64,000 nt of DNA from Nematostella vectensis (Eukaryota > Cnidaria > Anthozoa > Actiniaria > Edwardsiidae). Location of the stretch: assembly GCF_932526225.1 (NCBI RefSeq), contig NC_064041.1:12947951-13011950 (forward strand), given 5' to 3'. Both the position numbers and the translations under genes were made by a program. Positions 1 through 10,184 of this stretch are shown here, piece by piece (within the stretch, counting starts at the first letter, position 1; the number at the start of each line of letters is the position of its first letter). The notes beneath the pieces are model-generated. The model saw nothing but the letters and a program-made list of their open reading frames with translations, did no database searches and was not told the DNA's origin.

Positions 1-46
1 CAAAGGCGTAGGAAATCGATCAGACAACACTTTAGTGGGTTCTCAC

Positions 47-700
47 CTTGACAGCCTGGTCGTGTGTAAGCCCGTCGAAGTTGACATCATTCACGGCAAG
101 TATATGGTCTCCGGGTAGTAGACCTATCGCCTCAGAGACAGAACCTGTGTCTATAGACGAAACGTATAAACCAACACCGTGCTCTGAGCCTCCCCGCATA
201 CAGAAACCAAATCCGCAGTTCTGAGGGCGCTTGATTTGAAGTTTACGTATGGGGTACTTGCGGCTGGTCCGTGAAGTAGTACCATTCGGCATATCAATCC
301 CTGAATCGTATTTATTTAGATCGGGTAAGCTGGCAGAGAAGATATTTCTCCGTAAACGTCGCGGTGACCGAGACGGTGATCGTGAGCGCGACCGAGTACT
401 TGAAACCTTGGCGACCGGTCGGAGCTGAGCTCGATTTCCCTGCCAGGTCTTATCGAAATAATGCCTATCTCTTGAGGGAATAATTTCCCGTAGTATAGGA
501 AAAACTTGGCGCTTTTTCGGAGAGTTCAGCACGGTTTTTAACGATGCCACAAGGCTATCAACGTCTCTATTTCGTTGATACCTGTTCAGAGATTGTATGA
601 AGTAAGCGCGTTCTTGGTCGCTTAATATTTTGGTTAGTGTATTATGAAGATGGCGCACACTTTCTGAAATATTTCTTCCAGCTCTCCTTGGCGTAGACAT
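47..700 (-). CDS. WHRN-like: Whirlin-like PDZ scaffold protein, first coding exon (partial)
   Basis: The exon starts at the ATG at 700 and stays open to a splice donor (CAAG|GTGAGA) at 47/46; the rest of the gene lies outside the window. About 218 residues are encoded. Residues ~14-88 resemble a harmonin-homology domain, a helical region with a run ending 'REIIPSRDRHYFDK'. An Arg/Ser-rich linker (RSRSRSPSRSPRR) follows, then most of a PDZ domain from ~152 with the carboxylate-binding loop GFGF and the run 'RGGSEHGVGLYVSSIDTGS'. HHD followed by PDZ is the N-terminal order of whirlin and PDZD7, scaffolds at actin-rich protrusions and sensory cilia or stereocilia. The family assignment rests on domain order and PDZ1 similarity; whirlin versus PDZD7 cannot be decided from one exon. 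Confidence 0.8.
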
Positions 701-1289
701 TTTTAAGCTCTTCTTTCCGTACCTTTCAGCTGTATCTAATTTTCTTCCTTTAAAAACCCGCGAAGTCTCGTTATTACCCGCTGCTTAAACATAACGTTTT
801 AATTTTCACGAACTCTTCGCACTGTACAAACTCCACACAGAGGTTTATGTTTCCGCTGCAGTGTCAGACAAACTTTCTTAGCGTCACGTGACTAAATCTT
901 TTGCATTGATTGGTTGCGTCTAAAAGGTGCATGTTACTTGTGGCAGATATTTCTCCCTCGGGAATTCATCAAGTATAATGTACACACTCGAAGACGAACT
1001 CGAGAAGCACTATAAAGGGACAGCTATAACAATGAGCAAAGCCAAATAATCAAGTAATCTTTAGATGCCGCCAAAAAAAACACAATTGATATTTCTGCGA
1101 TAAAAGCAGAATCAAATCTTATGGCAAAAAAATCCAACCATTCCAAAAAAAAAAAATTTTCGCGTTCGGACGCGTCAGAAAATTATCCTGTTATAAGGGG
1201 ATCCGCCCCATAAGGGGGTAGTTTTCTCAGAAACCCTCTCCTAGACTGGGAGCTATTTTGACAGAAGGGCCCAGAAAATTTCGCTGCAC
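701..1289. other. Upstream flank of the whirlin-like gene; no gene seen
   Basis: AT-rich sequence that must hold the promoter and 5'UTR of the minus-strand gene starting at 700. A CACGTGAC E-box-like site occurs near 882-889. No exon with both good splice sites and a conserved peptide was seen on either strand. A short GC-rich patch near 1160-1230 leads into the inverted-repeat arm. Confidence 0.4.
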
Positions 1290-1550
1290 ATCTCCTACAC
1301 ATTTGGTCTAGGTGCATAGAATGATAGAACAATGTCTTGGGATCATTTTGGGCCCTGTTGTCGCAAGGTACTGTTGGGCCATCATTACGCAATGGGATCA
1401 TTTTTGGTACTATGCTTACGACCCCCGAAATAAAGGGCCACAATAAGAGAATCGCCGAAACTCGTTATTTATCTCTGAAAAATGGTGATATGGGCTTTAT
1501 ACTTTGTAAACATACTGATTTAGTTACTGTCATCTTATCAAAACGTATAT
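1290..1550 (+). repeat. Left arm of a large inverted repeat
   Basis: About 260 bp matching, in reverse complement, 5903-6165 with scattered substitutions. The shared stretch includes 'ggtgcatagaatgatagaac', 'actcgttattt' and 'ggctttatactttgtaaaca'. Short ORFs in both arms give related peptides only because the DNA is repeated. The arms enclose a decayed retroelement, so this may be a DNA transposon or foldback element with nested insertions. The outer ends are not sharp and no target duplication was identified. Confidence 0.6.
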
Positions 1551-2594
1551 TACGTTATTAATCTTTTTTGTACTATGAGTATTGAGTACTATAACTACGC
1601 ATAATTAAATAAGTTCTTGTTCCACAATGAAGCAGAGAAGGTTAACATTATAAATTGTGCATGCTCTATTATCAACAGGCGTATAAAGTTTCATAGTATT
1701 GTGGTCCCTTAGAAAATTTTAACCTTCACCCATTTAGCTTAGGCAGGGGTTAAAACGCCATAAAATGGAAATCACACTGTTGGCAAAAAATTCAGTAATT
1801 TTCAAGCATACAGCTCTTCATTTTAATATGCAACTGGGATAAACGAATAAGAATGAAATAGCAGATAAGAAAGTTTGCCATGGAAACCGTTCCAGCTGAT
1901 TAACAGGCAGTCATCTTATATACTTCAAAAAAAGATACACAATCCCAAAGTTCAATGACATATGTATTGAGGGAAAAATAAGACTAATCTCTTAAAAAAT
2001 CCCTTTAAGAATTGTTACAAATTTTATAGATGCTTGCCGAATTGTATATATGATGGAATGTGTGTAGGTGAAGCAAATAGCCAAGTCATCTAGCTAAATC
2101 CTAAAAAAAGAGGAATTTATTTTTCGTCTGGATTTTAAGTTTTTATAATACAGAGGTACAAAAAGATTTCCGAAATCACATATCACAAGTCCATTTGCAA
2201 CTATTCTTCAAGACATGTTATTTCACGTTATTTTCTTTTTAAAGTAAATTTATTTTAGAAATAACTGCTTTGAATCTCCCATGAGCCTTCAGTCATGAAA
2301 TATCCAATGAGGCACCAGGGACTTACATGCATTTTAAAGCGGCCATTTTGAACGAGTTGAGCAAAAAAAATAATAAAAAGCTAAACATGTCTATACGATA
2401 CTACAATCCCCCTCTGCTTTACCTAGATGGGGGCTTCCAAATACAAACAAGCAAAACTAATGACAACAAATGAAATAGTAAATGCTAACAAGAAAGTTCA
2501 CTGTCCTGGAGCCTGTCTAGTTAATATAAGTCCTTATTAGTTCCGCCCGAGCTCGTAACACGGATCTTTCTCCTTCAAAAACATCTCCGGGTCT
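1551..2594. other. AT-rich spacer without recognisable genes
   Basis: Low-GC sequence between the left inverted-repeat arm and the retroelement remnant. No ORF with a recognisable product, no RNA gene and no tandem array were seen. Confidence 0.4.
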
Positions 2595-5009
2595 TTACTT
2601 TGTCTGAAGCTCCTTCCTCAACTTTTTCCTGTCTGGGCCGGAGGCTTCAATCGGCCGAGGGCCTTGGGTGTTGTCCGTAGGCGCTTCCACGCTATCTGGC
2701 ACCGAGGAGGCCAACTCCGCATAAGCGATCATTGATGTTTTTAGATTCATTTCCCATTTCATTGTTTTCCTTAGAACTTTCCGCGGAACACTGAGTGGCA
2801 TCTTCTTCTGACCTATATGGCACTGTCTGTGTAACACTTCTGAACTGGACAAGTAGCGGCTGTCTCTCGTGGGCCTGGGTTCCCATGTTCTTCGCCTCTC
2901 GGAAGGCCAGGACAGAGTCTTGTACTTTTATATCCTATGTTTTCACCTGTCGCTTCTTGTCTGCGTGCTTCTTCATCCTTATCTTTTCTAAAAGGTCTTT
3001 CTGATAGAGCTCTTCAAAGTCTACTCTCTGAATCGGCAGTCTTGTTCGGAAAAATGATATCCGCCGGTGCCACCTTGGTGGTGCAGTGGGGCGTTGCTCT
3101 GTAGGCCCGCAGAAAACGGTACACTTCCTGTTTGAAGCTGCTTCCGGTAAGTCTGGAGATCTGGTAAAGCTTCTTCACTATTCTCATGAACTGTTCCGCC
3201 TCGCCGTTAGCCTGTGGGTTAGGTGGCGTGTTGGTCTGGTATGTGATGCCTTGGTATGTGCTTAAGTCCCTGAACTCTACTCCGTTGAACGGCGGTCCAT
3301 TGTCGCTTCCCACCGTAACCGGGGTCCCCAGTGATGCAAACATTCTCTCCAGCTTCGGGACTACTGCTCTGTCGCTCGTGCCTGTTACAAACTCTCTCTC
3401 CACCTTGACTGCTTACATACCGCCACCAGCACGTATGTATAGGGCCACAAAAGTTTATTGCCACCTCTTGCCAGGCCTCCGAGGTTATGCGAGACATACG
3501 AAGCGGCTCTCTCTCACTTGTGACACTGTGACCACCTGGTACAGATGGTAATGATGTGCGCTTCTACCATTCTGTCTATGCGTGGGAACCATAGTCTCGA
3601 GTACGTAAGTACTCCGAACCATTTTCTCTCGGAGGAACCTGGGCACGACTACTAGTCCTCTGACAAATGCCAGCTCTGTGAACACAGGATCGTAGGCAGC
3701 GCTCAGTGTTTTCTTTTCATCAGTCGTGAAATAGCCTCTTGATATGGCACCTTTGAGTTGTGATAGTTCCGCATCCTGCTGCGTTCGTTCCTGTAATTCC
3801 TGTAGGCTCATTGCATCTGGTAGCGCTTCTCTCACCACAGCCATAATGTCCTTCTCGAAGTCTTCCTTGGGCCCATCTGGTTTGAACTCGAAGCCCTCAT
3901 TGCCTTCTTCACCGGCTCCTTTAGTTGGCTCCGGGTGTCTCGAGTTGTAGTCTGCTTCATTGCACTTCATACCAGCGTTCTTGCCGGGTGTATGAGGTAG
4001 TTGAATCCCTGTAACCTTAGTCTCATTCTATCTACGCGGAGAGGAGCTGTTTCTCTGTGTCCTGAAAACAGCGGTACTAGCGGTTTGTGGTCCGTGTCGA
4101 CACCAAATACGTATTTTAGAGCATATAGATATATCTGGTTGGTTAGGATCCCCCACTCGACTGCCTTTGCTTCCTTCCCTCGTTGCCGGTAGGTCACCGG
4201 CCTCCATCTTCTAGTGCTGGGGTCACATTGCTTGAGGGTGACTGCGATTCCGTTCGGTCCGGCATCTGTCTTTAGCCGTATCTTCTTCGATGGGTAGAAG
4301 TAAGCCATCACAGTATCACCAGACAGTAGGGCCTTTACATGCTCGAAGGACCATTGGCACTCTGCCATCCACTGGAACTCAGCATATTTCTTTAGTAGTG
4401 CCCGGAGTGGCGCGGTCACCTGGCAAATCCATCCATGAAGTCGGCGTTTGCTCCGGCAAAGAATAGGAATGAACGTACTTCTGCAACCGACTCTGGATGT
4501 CCGGCCGCCTTGAGCACTGCTACCTAGTTCAGGTTTGGGGCGATATCTTCGCTTCGTGAACACCTTGCCGAAGAACGTAACCTCCGTCAAAGCTCGTCAA
4601 ATTAAATCTACTCTTCTTTAGGCTGAGCGTTAGATTGTTGTCTTTCCATAGCTTCAAGACATGTCTCAGGGCGCGATCATGTTTTTCTTGGCTTGTTCCA
4701 TATATCTGGATGTCATCATAAATATATATGGCATTCGGTTCTTGGGCTACCACCTTTCGAACTTCCTTATTGAAGATTTCGGCTGCGCTGTTGACCCCAA
4801 AGTGTAGCCTCTCAAATCGCTTGAGCCCTCTTGGCTTGTAGAAGGTGGTCAGCTTCCTGCTTTCCTCTGCCAGCTCTAGCTGCATGTGCTGCATGCGAGA
4901 AGTGTTTCGCACCGTTCAGCCTGGTCTCCAGCTCCCTCCCTATTTGCCCATCCTTTCGATATCTGAGCAGTTGGTAGAGAATGTGTGAAAGTCGCTGCCA
5001 GGTTTCCAT
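2595..5009 (-). pseudogene. Decayed Ty3/gypsy-type retrotransposon pol (RT, RNase H, integrase)
   Basis: Reading minus from 5009, several overlapping frames give pol pieces in the usual Ty3/gypsy order. The RT palm at 4912-4529 has the catalytic box as 'IYIYDDIQIYG'. RNase H at 4590-3967 has 'KTDAGPNGIAVTL' and 'YALKYVFGVDTDHKPL'. Integrase at 3970-3014 has the zinc-binding/linker part, then 'VTVGSDNGPPFNG' and 'TPPNPQANGEAEQF', which carry the second Asp and the Glu of the DDE triad. The frame is broken at several places (joins near 4590, 3970 and 3490-3400), so no intact polyprotein exists. No LTRs were found. The GC content is clearly higher than the flanks. Confidence 0.8.
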
Positions 5010-5116
5010 ACCATAACCGGTTGTGACTCTACAAGTGGTCTGTTTAGAATAGGAAAAAGGAAGGCATGAAAGGCCTTTCTAAAGTTTAAAGTGTTGCAGG
5101 AAGCAAGAATGCTTGG

Positions 5117-5473
5117 GTGACAGCAAATGATGTCCACTACTATTGGATGTTCTGTCAAAAGAAGCAGACGAGCGAATGTCTTCCGCCAATAAGTGACAGC
5201 TTGAGCCATCTCATAAAGAAGAATAACTACCAGGCGTGTATCTGGCGGAGCTCCACAATGCAGAATCTTCCCTCACCAGAGAACAATGGCTGGAGGATCA
5301 ACGCCAGACAAATCGAACCGTTACTCATGTCAAGAGATCCCGCTCCTGAAGGTCTTCTGGAGCTAATTAAATGCTGTTGCGAGATGACCTTTGCCCCTGC
5401 AAGTCCAACCAGATGCCATGTACAAAAGCATGTGCAAGCAAATGGTTTAAATTCTAAATATAATATTGATTAG
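5117..5473 (+). pseudogene. Possible transposon-protein fragment (118-aa ORF)
   Basis: The ORF has a central part (WRINARQIEPLLMSRDPAPE followed by GLLELIKCCCE) that looks like the C-terminal tail of proteins found repeatedly in marine-invertebrate repeats, where a 'PAPE.LL.L..C.C' pattern precedes a cysteine cluster. The cysteine cluster itself is absent, so this would be a broken remnant. It lies beside the gypsy remnant on the opposite strand. Function and family are uncertain. Confidence 0.25.
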
Positions 5474-5902
5474 AACGATGAAAGAAGTTCTTTGAGGTAA
5501 AGCAGATGTTTTAAATTCTTAATATAATATTGATTAGTCATTCAGGCAATGGTGTCAACGAAGTAAATGGGACCTGAGGTACCATGTAGATTTATATGCC
5601 ATTTTGTTGGAAAAGTGCTTATGCGGCATTTCTTTGATCTTTTACTAGAAATCATTGTCAGTCACTTGACAATAGTTGCGTGACATACGAGTGAATACTC
5701 GTAAAAACTAGATGTTTAGCGGTCTTTAAGGAGCTTCATGTACTAGAGACTAGAAACACACCAAAGATTGTATTTCTTTTCACAACTGAATGGTATATGA
5801 CTTGCACTTTAGTTTCCACTTTACCGTTTTGAATATTATCTCAGTTTTAGCTATAAAGAACAGATTCGCATGACAGCCGTTGCCATGGCAACAGGAAATT
5901 GA
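5474..5902. other. AT-rich spacer with a short duplicated motif
   Basis: A ~15-bp run (ttctaaatataatattgatt and its near copy ending aatataatattgattag) occurs twice near 5452-5475 and 5515-5537. Nothing else was recognised before the right inverted-repeat arm. Confidence 0.35.
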
Positions 5903-6165
5903 TGTTTAACGTTTTGATACGATGAAATTTACTAAATCGGTATGTTTACAAAGTATAAAGCCCATATCATCATTTCCAGAGAGAAATAACGAGTTTCGGT
6001 GATTCTCTTATTGTGGCCCTTTATTTTGGGGGTCCTAGGCATGTTACCAAAAATGTTCCCATTGCATAATGATGGCCCAACAGTACCTTGCGACAACAGG
6101 TCCCAAAATGATCCCAAGACATTGTTCTATCATTCTATGCACCTAAACCAAATGTGTAGGAAATA
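5903..6165 (-). repeat. Right arm of the large inverted repeat
   Basis: Reverse complement of 1290-1550 with moderate divergence. It lies directly upstream of the SINE-like insertion at 6219. Confidence 0.6.
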
Positions 6166-6208
6166 TGCTACGACATGATTTTTTTCCGGTTCTACCTCCT
6201 AGACTATC

Positions 6209-6868
6209 CATCCAGGAATGTGAACTTTAGAAGCACACTAGCATACACACATTGGCACCAGTCGGGCCAAGACGGGACGCTAGCACAGTCTATTACCCGT
6301 GCAGTTCGGCAACCATGAACAGCTGTTTCGTCCTTATTAGGACTCGTCAGCATGGCATAGCCGGTTTGCCTCAGTTAAACTTCATCGGCAAAAAAAACTG
6401 CAGGGCGACTTCGACTCGAACGAAGTGCTTTAAACCACAGCTTAGATCCATGTGGGACCTAGAGCTGCGACCGGGCTAGCGTGATGCCAATTGTGCGGAT
6501 CACGCATGCGACCTTTGCTAGTCTAAAACTCCGTCGGATAGCCAAACTATCCTTGCGAGTATGTATACATAAATGTGGACTTTAGAAGCACACTAGCATA
6601 CACACATTGGCACCAGTCGGGCCAAGACGGGACGCTAGCACAGTCTATTACCCGTGCAGTTCGGCAACCATGGACAGCTGTTTCGTCCTTATTAGGACTC
6701 GTCAGCATGGCATAGCCGGTTTGCCTCAGTTAAGCTTCATCGGCAAAAAAAACTGCAGGGCGACTTCGACTCGAACGAAGTGCTTTAAACCACAGCTTAG
6801 ATCCATGTGGGACCTAGAGCTGCGACCGGGCTAGCGTGATGCCAATTGTGCACATCCACATCCAGGAA
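6209..6868. mobile_element. Dimeric SINE-like retroposon with 10-bp target duplication
   Basis: Two near-identical ~280-bp copies lie at 6217-6496 and 6572-6851 (period 355 bp) with only a few differences, separated by 75 bp that may be the 3' part of the first unit. The dimer is bracketed by the direct repeat catccaggaa at 6209-6218 and 6859-6868, the expected signature of target-primed insertion. Each copy holds a perfect 5-bp stem hairpin (gtcct-tatt-aggac) and an internal aaaaaaa run. No clear tRNA A/B boxes were found, so the SINE class is unknown. The 75-aa ORF in each copy is a by-product of the duplication. Confidence 0.65.
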
Positions 6869-7168
6869 GGGTGATAAAAGCTGAGGGGGGTCTACCCTGT
6901 TAAAGGGGATTCCATCTTCTCACAAGAAAATAGGGGAAATTCAGTTTTTCGGACCAGAAAAAGCATCTTTTGTGACCTTTCTCGTTTCTACTGACTTTTT
7001 CCATTTTTTTCACTTTTTTAATGTGTAGTGTGTACAAATTACAATCATCACCTAAATAATTAATCTCCTCAAAGTAAATATATCTTCGACAAAATAATCA
7101 ATTTTAATTTCATTTTACAAATATATCAAATTTGCTATTTTGTTACGGGGAATTGATTTTAGATATTG
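6869..7168. other. 3' flank of the RING gene
   Basis: AT-rich downstream region of the minus-strand RING gene. Poly-T and poly-A-rich stretches here could hold its 3'UTR. No other feature seen. Confidence 0.35.
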
Positions 7169-8116
7169 TCAGCAGACCTCTAAGCCATCAAGAGGACATT
7201 TACATGAAGTATATGTCAACCAAGTCCTTATGCAAGCACTATGGAAGTTGTGCCTACAGGGTAGATACTTCATAGAGTCACCAACGGCATACTCCTCCAT
7301 ACATATCAAACACACATCATCTATTCCCTCATTCACAGTCACACACTGTAGTCCATCTATGATGTGCTTAGGGACAGTTTTCACCTCTACAAAGTTGTCT
7401 AGTTGAAGTAGCAGATCAAAGTCATTTGGTGTGATTTCCCGGTCTTGAAGAGTCATGAGTTGTGAGATAAGAGCATCTCCTAGTTTGTCCGCATTGTCTC
7501 TTCGCAATACAAAGTGTTCATCATTATAAATTTTCCCACTATGATTATCACGTTTTTTGCAAGGGATATACTTAACATGTATATCGCGGTATGGTGGCAT
7601 CCCTTCTGGCCATTTCCTTGGAGTGTTTTTCTGCTTTAATTTCAACTCTATATTTTTCTTCTTGTTCTCTGCATTTTCAGCCTCATTTGCTTTACGACGA
7701 AGTTCTTTTTTACACGCAGCAAAATACGCACGATTTGATATCTTGGTTTTCTTCACTTGACTTTTTAGTTCGTTTTTGTCAGTTATGTTCTTGCAAAACT
7801 TTCTCAAGTTATGTTTGCGTTTGGTTTTTTGATGTCTGTGAATACCATCTATCTCCCAGTGGTGGAACTCAAATGGCCAACTATTCTCGGGAAATTCATC
7901 CCAGCTTTCCTCCTCGCATATATCAAATCCAACGTTGGACTCCAAGAAATCACCTTCGGCAGTTTCCTCATAGGAAGCACCGCCAAAAGTTGCTATGTAG
8001 ATCGATTCTACAATTTCGTTTACCAAATCTTGTGCTTGTACTTTATTTTCGCAGCCTTGTTCTTGCTGGGGACCTGACATTGAAGAATAAAAACAAAGAA
8101 AACAAATCGCCAACAA
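7169..8116 (-). CDS. RING-H2 E3 ubiquitin ligase, single exon
   Basis: Intronless ORF of 315 aa. The first ATG (8116) precedes a short hydrophobic stretch; the second (8080, MSGPQQEQ) is an equally likely start. The N-terminal half is acidic, the middle is a Lys/Glu-rich helix (about 135-195), and a RING-H2 lies at ~268-310: CLIC, then CRHNFHSACIRTWL, then CKCPLD. The order C3-H-H-C fits RING-H2. The last zinc ligand position is Asp (CPLD) rather than Cys, a substitution also known in RBX1. The product should transfer ubiquitin from an E2; the substrate is unknown. Similar architecture is seen in RNF126/RNF181/praja-like ligases, but no precise orthologue is claimed. Confidence 0.8.
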   Translation of the reverse strand: MLAICFLCFYSSMSGPQQEQGCENKVQAQDLVNEIVESIYIATFGGASYEETAEGDFLESNVGFDICEEESWDEFPENSWPFEFHHWEIDGIHRHQKTKRKHNLRKFCKNITDKNELKSQVKKTKISNRAYFAACKKELRRKANEAENAENKKKNIELKLKQKNTPRKWPEGMPPYRDIHVKYIPCKKRDNHSGKIYNDEHFVLRRDNADKLGDALISQLMTLQDREITPNDFDLLLQLDNFVEVKTVPKHIIDGLQCVTVNEGIDDVCLICMEEYAVGDSMKYLPCRHNFHSACIRTWLTYTSCKCPLDGLEVC

Positions 8117-8358
8117 CTAAATTCACCGCGTGTAATTAAAGATCAGAGAAAAAGCTCCCCATTTATACCTCATTTTCCCGGAGTCCATTACGAATGTTCC
8201 AAAAATAACACTTTACTTGTTGTGGTGCAATTAGTGCCAGGCTATCACGGTTACAATCATGCGCCCGTCGTAAATGAGCCAGCAGTTTGTTCTAATCAAA
8301 ACAAAATGGCGACCATGTGATAACGTGAACAACAGCTCTTGTTTTATTTCTTTCTGGG
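8117..8358. promoter_or_regulatory. Shared head-to-head promoter interval (RING ligase / HENMT1)
   Basis: Only 242 bp separate the two divergent start codons (8116 minus, 8359 plus), so both 5'UTRs and promoters must lie here. The sequence includes an AAAATGGCGACCAT motif near 8304-8317 resembling a YY1-type site, common in TATA-less animal promoters. No TATA box at a credible distance was seen. Confidence 0.5.
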
Positions 8359-10149
8359 ATGAAAACGCAAAGAGACCACGAGGATTCTACCTCGAGGGAA
8401 CAGCTTGGGCCAAAGTTTGACCCCCCTGTTTATCGTCAGCGGTACCACAGGGTCATAGAAGTGGTAAAAGAGCACAAAGCAAAGAGAGTAAGTAAGAGAG
8501 ACTTGTATCCTTTGCAGTAGCTCAGTCTTCCAATGTGCTGTAGAAAAACACCAACTTTTATCTCAAACAATTCTTACTGCGATCTTTTTACAGTTGAGAA
8601 ATGAACTGAAGATCTTAATACTACAAAATAAAAGAAACCTACAGACCTTGTAAACAAGTTGTTGTTGTTGATGTTGAATACTTGGATAAACAAATTGGCC
8701 CATAATTTTGTAAACCCAGTCAGGGCAATATGTATTGAGTTTGTTTCACTTTTTTCACTGTCTCGGAATCTCAGATTTTTCAGAGTTTTCGTAGCTCACT
8801 ACTTCAAACAGTATCTGAGTATTTTCCTCAGTTTGACTGTGTATATTTCAACAATGGCTTGATGTTTTCATATAGAAAGTATTTTCTTGACAAAAATAAC
8901 AGTTTCTAGTACAACAGGTCTCCTAATATTTCTACCATTTGTTTCAACAACATTTCTTTGGTGCACCATATTATGAAAAGAATAGTCCAGTTTTATTTTT
9001 ACTATGCCAAATTAAAGGATGCGTAAATTCAGTGGGAGCATTGATGCAAACATATTTTGGGACAAATTTCATGTACAAACTTGTTTGAATCCTTTACAGC
9101 TTACTGTAAAATAAAACAATCCAAAACCTTTAAATTCTTCAAGATCTTTCTGGTATTTCAGAACCGTTTGCTTGAAATCGAGGCTCACACTGTATTTATG
9201 ACTTAATGCCTATGTCCAGCGGGCAAAGTGGAATTATAAACTGGACTATTACAGTTCATCACTACCCCACCAGGTCCTAGACTTTGGATGCGCAGAGGCT
9301 AAGATGTTGAGGTCTTTGATCAACTCCACAACAAACATAGAGGAATTAGTTGGTGTTGACATTGATAGAGACTTGCTAGAGGATAGCATCTTCAGGATAA
9401 GACCTCTGACGACGGACTACTTAACACCAAGACCACACCCATTGGCTGTCAGTTTGTACCAAGGTGCATATGATTTATATTTTGGGGCTTTCGGCTCTAC
9501 TTGTCAAAGCTTGTGGTTTTTACTAGATGCATGTGTGTAACCAGTAATGTAGTTTTACTTGCACAGAGCCTCAGTTTAATCAGTAGTGAACACTTACAGT
9601 TCACTGATGTTAACACATTTTGTTGCCAATTTCACTATAAAAAATCAACTTTAAAAAAAAAATCTATTTTTAGGTGCTTTTAAAAAAGCACTGGATCACA
9701 CATTCTTATCCGGTACTTTTTTGCGGCCAAGGTAAATATTTCCAACACATTTAAAAAAATTCAGTCACAAATGTGTATGCTTGTATTACAGTGGCTTCTC
9801 TGTTAAGAGGCCACCCTTGGGATAGCGATACACACAGTAAGTGGCTGCTTATTAAAAGAAGTGGTCTGCTTATCTTGCCATATTTTGGGTCTTTGTATAT
9901 ATGTAATGTCTTCTATCAGGGGCTGGTGGCTAAATATGTGGCTTCTTCATGCAGATCCGTACCCTTGTATCAAAAAGGAAATTTCAAATTAGCTTGTTGT
10001 TTTTGTTTATTCTTAGGCTCAATTTCTAAGGCAGATGACAGGTTTTGTGATTTTGATGTGGTGGCTTGCATTGAAATGTAAGTGAGGCTGTGAGTCTTCC
10101 AACATACCAAATGGTGAAGACCTCTCATGTTTGGTTATAAATTCTGTAG

Positions 10150-10184
<35 letters not shown>

